In this document: positions 4,548-5,209 of the stretch, piece after piece
How the letters are laid out: each line of letters begins with the position of its first letter
Position numbering within the stretch: position 1 is the stretch's first letter
Program-made: the position numbers and the translations under genes
The notes under the pieces: model-generated
The model's input: only the letters and a program-made list of their open reading frames with translations
Told to the model about the DNA's origin: nothing
Database searches by the model: none
Source of the DNA: JASFRS01 sp050114795
Lineage (GTDB): Bacteria > Pseudomonadota > Alphaproteobacteria > Sphingomonadales > CAKZYD01
Length of the DNA: 5,209 nucleotides
Reading direction: 5' to 3'
Assembly (NCBI GenBank): GCA_050114795.1
Contig: JASFRS010000172.1
Span: 1-5,209 of the forward strand

Positions 4548-5209
4548 ATGGCGAAGCTTGGTAAACGTTTGAAAGCGGCTCATGAAGGCCTCGATCGTGA
4601 TGCTTTTTATGCTTTGGATGAAGCTGTAAAGTTAGTCAAAACAAATGCTACTGCGAAATTTGACGAAACCGTTGAAATTGCAGTGAAGCTGAATGTTGAC
4701 CCTCGTCATGCGGACCAAATGGTTCGTGGTGTTGTGTCTTTGCCTAAAGGTACAGGCAAGACTTTGCGGGTTGCTGTTTTTGCTAAAGATAAAGCTGCCG
4801 ACGCTGCAAAAGAAGCCGGTGCCGATATCGTTGGTGCAGAAGACCTGATGGAAAAAGTGCAAAAGGGCGAAATGGATTTCGACCGCTGCATTGCCACCCC
4901 GGATATGATGGGGGTTGTTGGTCGCCTTGGTAAAATCCTTGGCCCCAAAGGTCTGATGCCGAACCCGAAATTGGGCACGGTGACGCCGAATGTCGCAGAA
5001 GCCGTTCAGGCTGCTAAAGGCGGGCAAATTGAATTCCGCGTTGAGAAAGCAGGGATCATCCACGCTGGCGTGGGTAAAGCCTCTTTCTCCGAAGCTGATT
5101 TGGCTGAGAATGTGAAGGCATTGGTGGATGCGTTGGCGAAAGCCAAGCCGTCCGGTGCCAAAGGCAAATATTTTGAACGCATCGCTTTGTCCTCTTCAAT
5201 GGGGCCTGG
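4548..5209 (+). CDS. rplA: 50S ribosomal protein L1, truncated at the right edge
   Basis: L1 forms the mobile stalk of the 50S subunit near the E site, assists release of deacylated tRNA, and represses its own operon by binding mRNA. The frame from ATG 4548 is open to the window end, giving 220 full codons of an expected 230 or so; only the last few residues are missing. The N-terminus MAKLGKRLKAAHEG, the segment MGVVGRLGKILGPKG (121-135) and LMPNPKLGTVTPNV (136-149) are the family signature. Residues KYFERIALSSSMGP at the right edge match the conserved C-terminal RNA-binding strand; position 217 is Ser where Thr is usual. A good ribosome binding site, GGAGG at 4536-4540, lies inside the end of rplK, and the two genes are 2 bases apart, so translational coupling is likely. 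rplJ, rplL and rpoB would be expected further right. Confidence 0.97.
   Translation, partial: MAKLGKRLKAAHEGLDRDAFYALDEAVKLVKTNATAKFDETVEIAVKLNVDPRHADQMVRGVVSLPKGTGKTLRVAVFAKDKAADAAKEAGADIVGAEDLMEKVQKGEMDFDRCIATPDMMGVVGRLGKILGPKGLMPNPKLGTVTPNVAEAVQAAKGGQIEFRVEKAGIIHAGVGKASFSEADLAENVKALVDALAKAKPSGAKGKYFERIALSSSMGP

Noticed and set aside
4632..5063. Minus-strand frame of 143 codons opposite rplA, plus a shorter one inside it
   Set aside because: It is the antisense shadow of the clearly recognised L1 gene.

Overview
The window looks like a chromosomal segment of an alphaproteobacterium of moderate GC content. Its right half is the conserved tRNA-Trp - secE - nusG - rplK - rplA block that precedes rplJL-rpoBC in proteobacteria. 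The 65-residue SecE, 176-residue NusG and 143-residue L11 fit Alphaproteobacteria. The assignment rests on recognised protein sequence and gene order, not on a search.

Layout. Positions 1-1392 (+) hold the 3' part of a large patatin-like phospholipase gene whose start lies left of the window. After a 149-base convergent gap come three closely packed genes on the minus strand, read from 2631 down to 1542: a small basic protein (GTG start), a 104-residue protein (TTG start, overlapping the first in another frame) and a 176-residue protein with four predicted membrane segments. I recognise none of the three. The first two may be halves of one frameshifted or truncated gene. Positions 2632-3080 carry no convincing gene. 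They hold a GC-rich hairpin, an AT-rich stretch with a long-armed inverted repeat, and promoter-like sequences. tRNA-Trp(CCA) lies at 3081-3156, followed by secE, nusG, rplK and rplA on the plus strand. rplA runs off the right edge after 220 codons.

How the genes work together. The right half is gene-expression machinery: tRNA-Trp for translation, SecE for protein export, NusG for transcription elongation and for coupling to ribosomes, and L11 and L1 of the 50S subunit. The nusG-rplK spacer contains a two-helix RNA element matching the expected form of an L1 autoregulatory site, so L1 probably represses its own rplK-rplA message. The left half is accessory in character: a lipid hydrolase and orphan small genes. 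tuf, often found just upstream of tRNA-Trp, is absent from the 3 kb seen.

Novelty. I found no clear new defence or mobile system. The best candidates for a second look are the unrecognised minus-strand gene trio and the promoter/inverted-repeat region between it and tRNA-Trp.
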